Part shown: positions 32,922 to 33,375 of the stretch, in pieces
Position numbering within the stretch: the first letter of the stretch is position 1
Layout of the letters: each line of letters begins with the position of its first letter
DNA from: Acidobacteriota bacterium
Lineage (GTDB): Bacteria; Acidobacteriota; Thermoanaerobaculia; Multivoradales; Multivoraceae
Assembly (NCBI GenBank): GCA_003388555.1
Contig: QQVD01000035.1
Coordinates: 1-33,375, forward strand
Direction of reading: 5' to 3'
Length of the DNA: 33,375 bases
The notes under the pieces: generated by a model
The model's input: the letters and a program-made list of their open reading frames with translations, nothing else
What the model was told of the DNA's origin: nothing
Databases searched by the model: none
Position numbers and translations under genes: made by a program

Positions 32922-32932
32922 CGCTCTGCTCC

Positions 32933-33375
32933 TCACTTCCACGACCAGGTGCTGAGCCCGGTCTCCTGGTGGCGGCCGTACTCGTAGAAGCCCGGCGGGC
33001 CGCCCCATTCGGGCTCGGCCTCGTACTTGCGGATGTGAACCCTCGCGGTGGCGGCCGGGCCGATGCGCACCTCGAGCGTGCGACCGAACCGATCGCGGAT
33101 GCGGAAGGCACCCGGGTTCTCGATCGAACCGTCGGGGAGGAAGACGGCGCCGATGGTGCCGTCGGCGAGAACGCTCAGCCCGTCGGTCTGGCTGGTCGGA
33201 TCGTCGTTGCCGTTGCCGCCGCCGTTGCCACCGCCGTTGCCGCCACCGCCGTTGCCGCCACCGCCGTTGCCGCCGCCGTTGCCGCCACCGCCGTTGCCGC
33301 CACCGCCGTTGCCGCCGCCGTTGCCGCCACCGCCGTTGCCGCCGCCGCCGTTGCCGCCGCCGTTGCCGCCACCGC
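32933..33375 (-). CDS. GspH/FimT-like pseudopilin C-terminus with Gly-Asn repeats (5' end outside window)
   Basis: The last 146 codons of a leftward gene whose start lies beyond the window. The stop TGA is at 32933-32935. After about 56 residues of glycine-asparagine repeats the protein reads DGLSVLADGTIGAVFLPDGS, then FRIRDRFGRTLEVRIG and ends YGRHQETGLSTWSWK. The FLPDGS...FRIRD..GRTLEVRI pattern is that of the C-terminal beta-sheet of GspH/FimT minor pseudopilins. The close coupling to the GspG-like gene supports this. A long Gly/Asn insert is unusual for the family. The N-terminal prepilin motif cannot be seen here. The alanine-rich reading of the same repeat in another frame is a shadow. 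Confidence 0.75.
   Translation of the reverse strand, partial: GGGNGGGNGGGGNGGGGNGGGNGGGGNGGGGNGGGNGGGGNGGGGNGGGNGGGNGNDDPTSQTDGLSVLADGTIGAVFLPDGSIENPGAFRIRDRFGRTLEVRIGPAATARVHIRKYEAEPEWGGPPGFYEYGRHQETGLSTWSWK
33206..33375 (-). repeat. Gly-Asn codon repeat with 42-base higher-order period
   Basis: AAC codons are separated by runs of GGN codons. Counting from the C-terminal side, the run lengths are 1, 3, 3, 4, 4, 3, 4, 4, 3, 4, 4, 3 and then at least 4 at the window edge. The recurring 3-4-4 pattern gives a 14-residue (42-base) unit, GGGGNGGGGNGGGN. The tract runs off the window. Confidence 0.9.

Noticed and set aside
33175-33372. Alanine/threonine/valine repeat protein on the minus strand
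   Set aside because: This is the wrong frame of the Gly-Asn repeat. The frame that continues to a pseudopilin-like C-terminus and a stop at 32933 is preferred.
33206-33375. CRISPR-like or satellite array
   Set aside because: The period is 12-15 bases with no spacers, and it is coding in a single frame.

Overview
The window is a GC-rich bacterial chromosome segment with dense coding and no tRNA, rRNA, CRISPR array, phage gene or insertion sequence that I can see. The combination of an Oar-like TonB receptor with an N-terminal carboxypeptidase-regulatory domain, secreted Calx-beta proteins, a TPR-CHAT protein and an orphan DnaE2 suggests Acidobacteriota, perhaps the Thermoanaerobaculia. That placement rests on recognising families, not on a marker gene.

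Layout. Positions 567-3569 (+) carry a TonB-dependent receptor followed by a strong terminator. Positions 3922-12782 (-) hold ten consecutive genes that look like a neutral-lipid (wax ester/triacylglycerol) storage island: two WS/DGAT paralogues, two alpha/beta-hydrolase paralogues, two GNAT paralogues, a phasin-like helical protein, a DUF6489 protein, a HAD hydrolase and msrA. Then come a SAM methyltransferase (+), a Kef-type antiporter (-) and an orphan error-prone polymerase DnaE2 (-). Positions 19826-27077 (+) carry secreted proteins and a regulatory group: a secreted beta-rich protein, a four-Calx-beta protein, an ECF sigma factor, a probable membrane anti-sigma protein and a second Calx-beta protein. 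A secreted TPR-CHAT protease (-) converges on the last of these. Positions 29832-30880 (+) encode two different [2Fe-2S] ferredoxins. Positions 30937-33375 (-) encode a DUF3179 protein and two type II secretion-type pseudopilins, the last cut by the window edge.

The strongest novel signal is the DUF3179 gene at 30937-32262. It is interrupted in frame by one UGA exactly where a CxxC cysteine is expected (Y-UGA-T-L-C-H-T-G). Eight bases downstream lies a perfect 7-bp hairpin with the loop GGUCU, the apical loop sequence of the E. coli fdhF SECIS. I read it as a membrane-anchored selenoprotein with a UxxC redox motif rather than two broken genes.

The second signal is the lipid island. One WS/DGAT has an intact HHxxxDG motif plus a histone-H1-like lysine/alanine tail of about 85 residues. 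The other has lost the catalytic histidine and aspartate. The phasin-like and DUF6489 proteins also end in basic tails. Together they suggest storage granules tethered to DNA or another polyanion. The third signal is the sigma/anti-sigma/Calx-beta/CHAT group, whose two Calx-beta proteins share a conserved C-terminal domain that I cannot assign to a named family.
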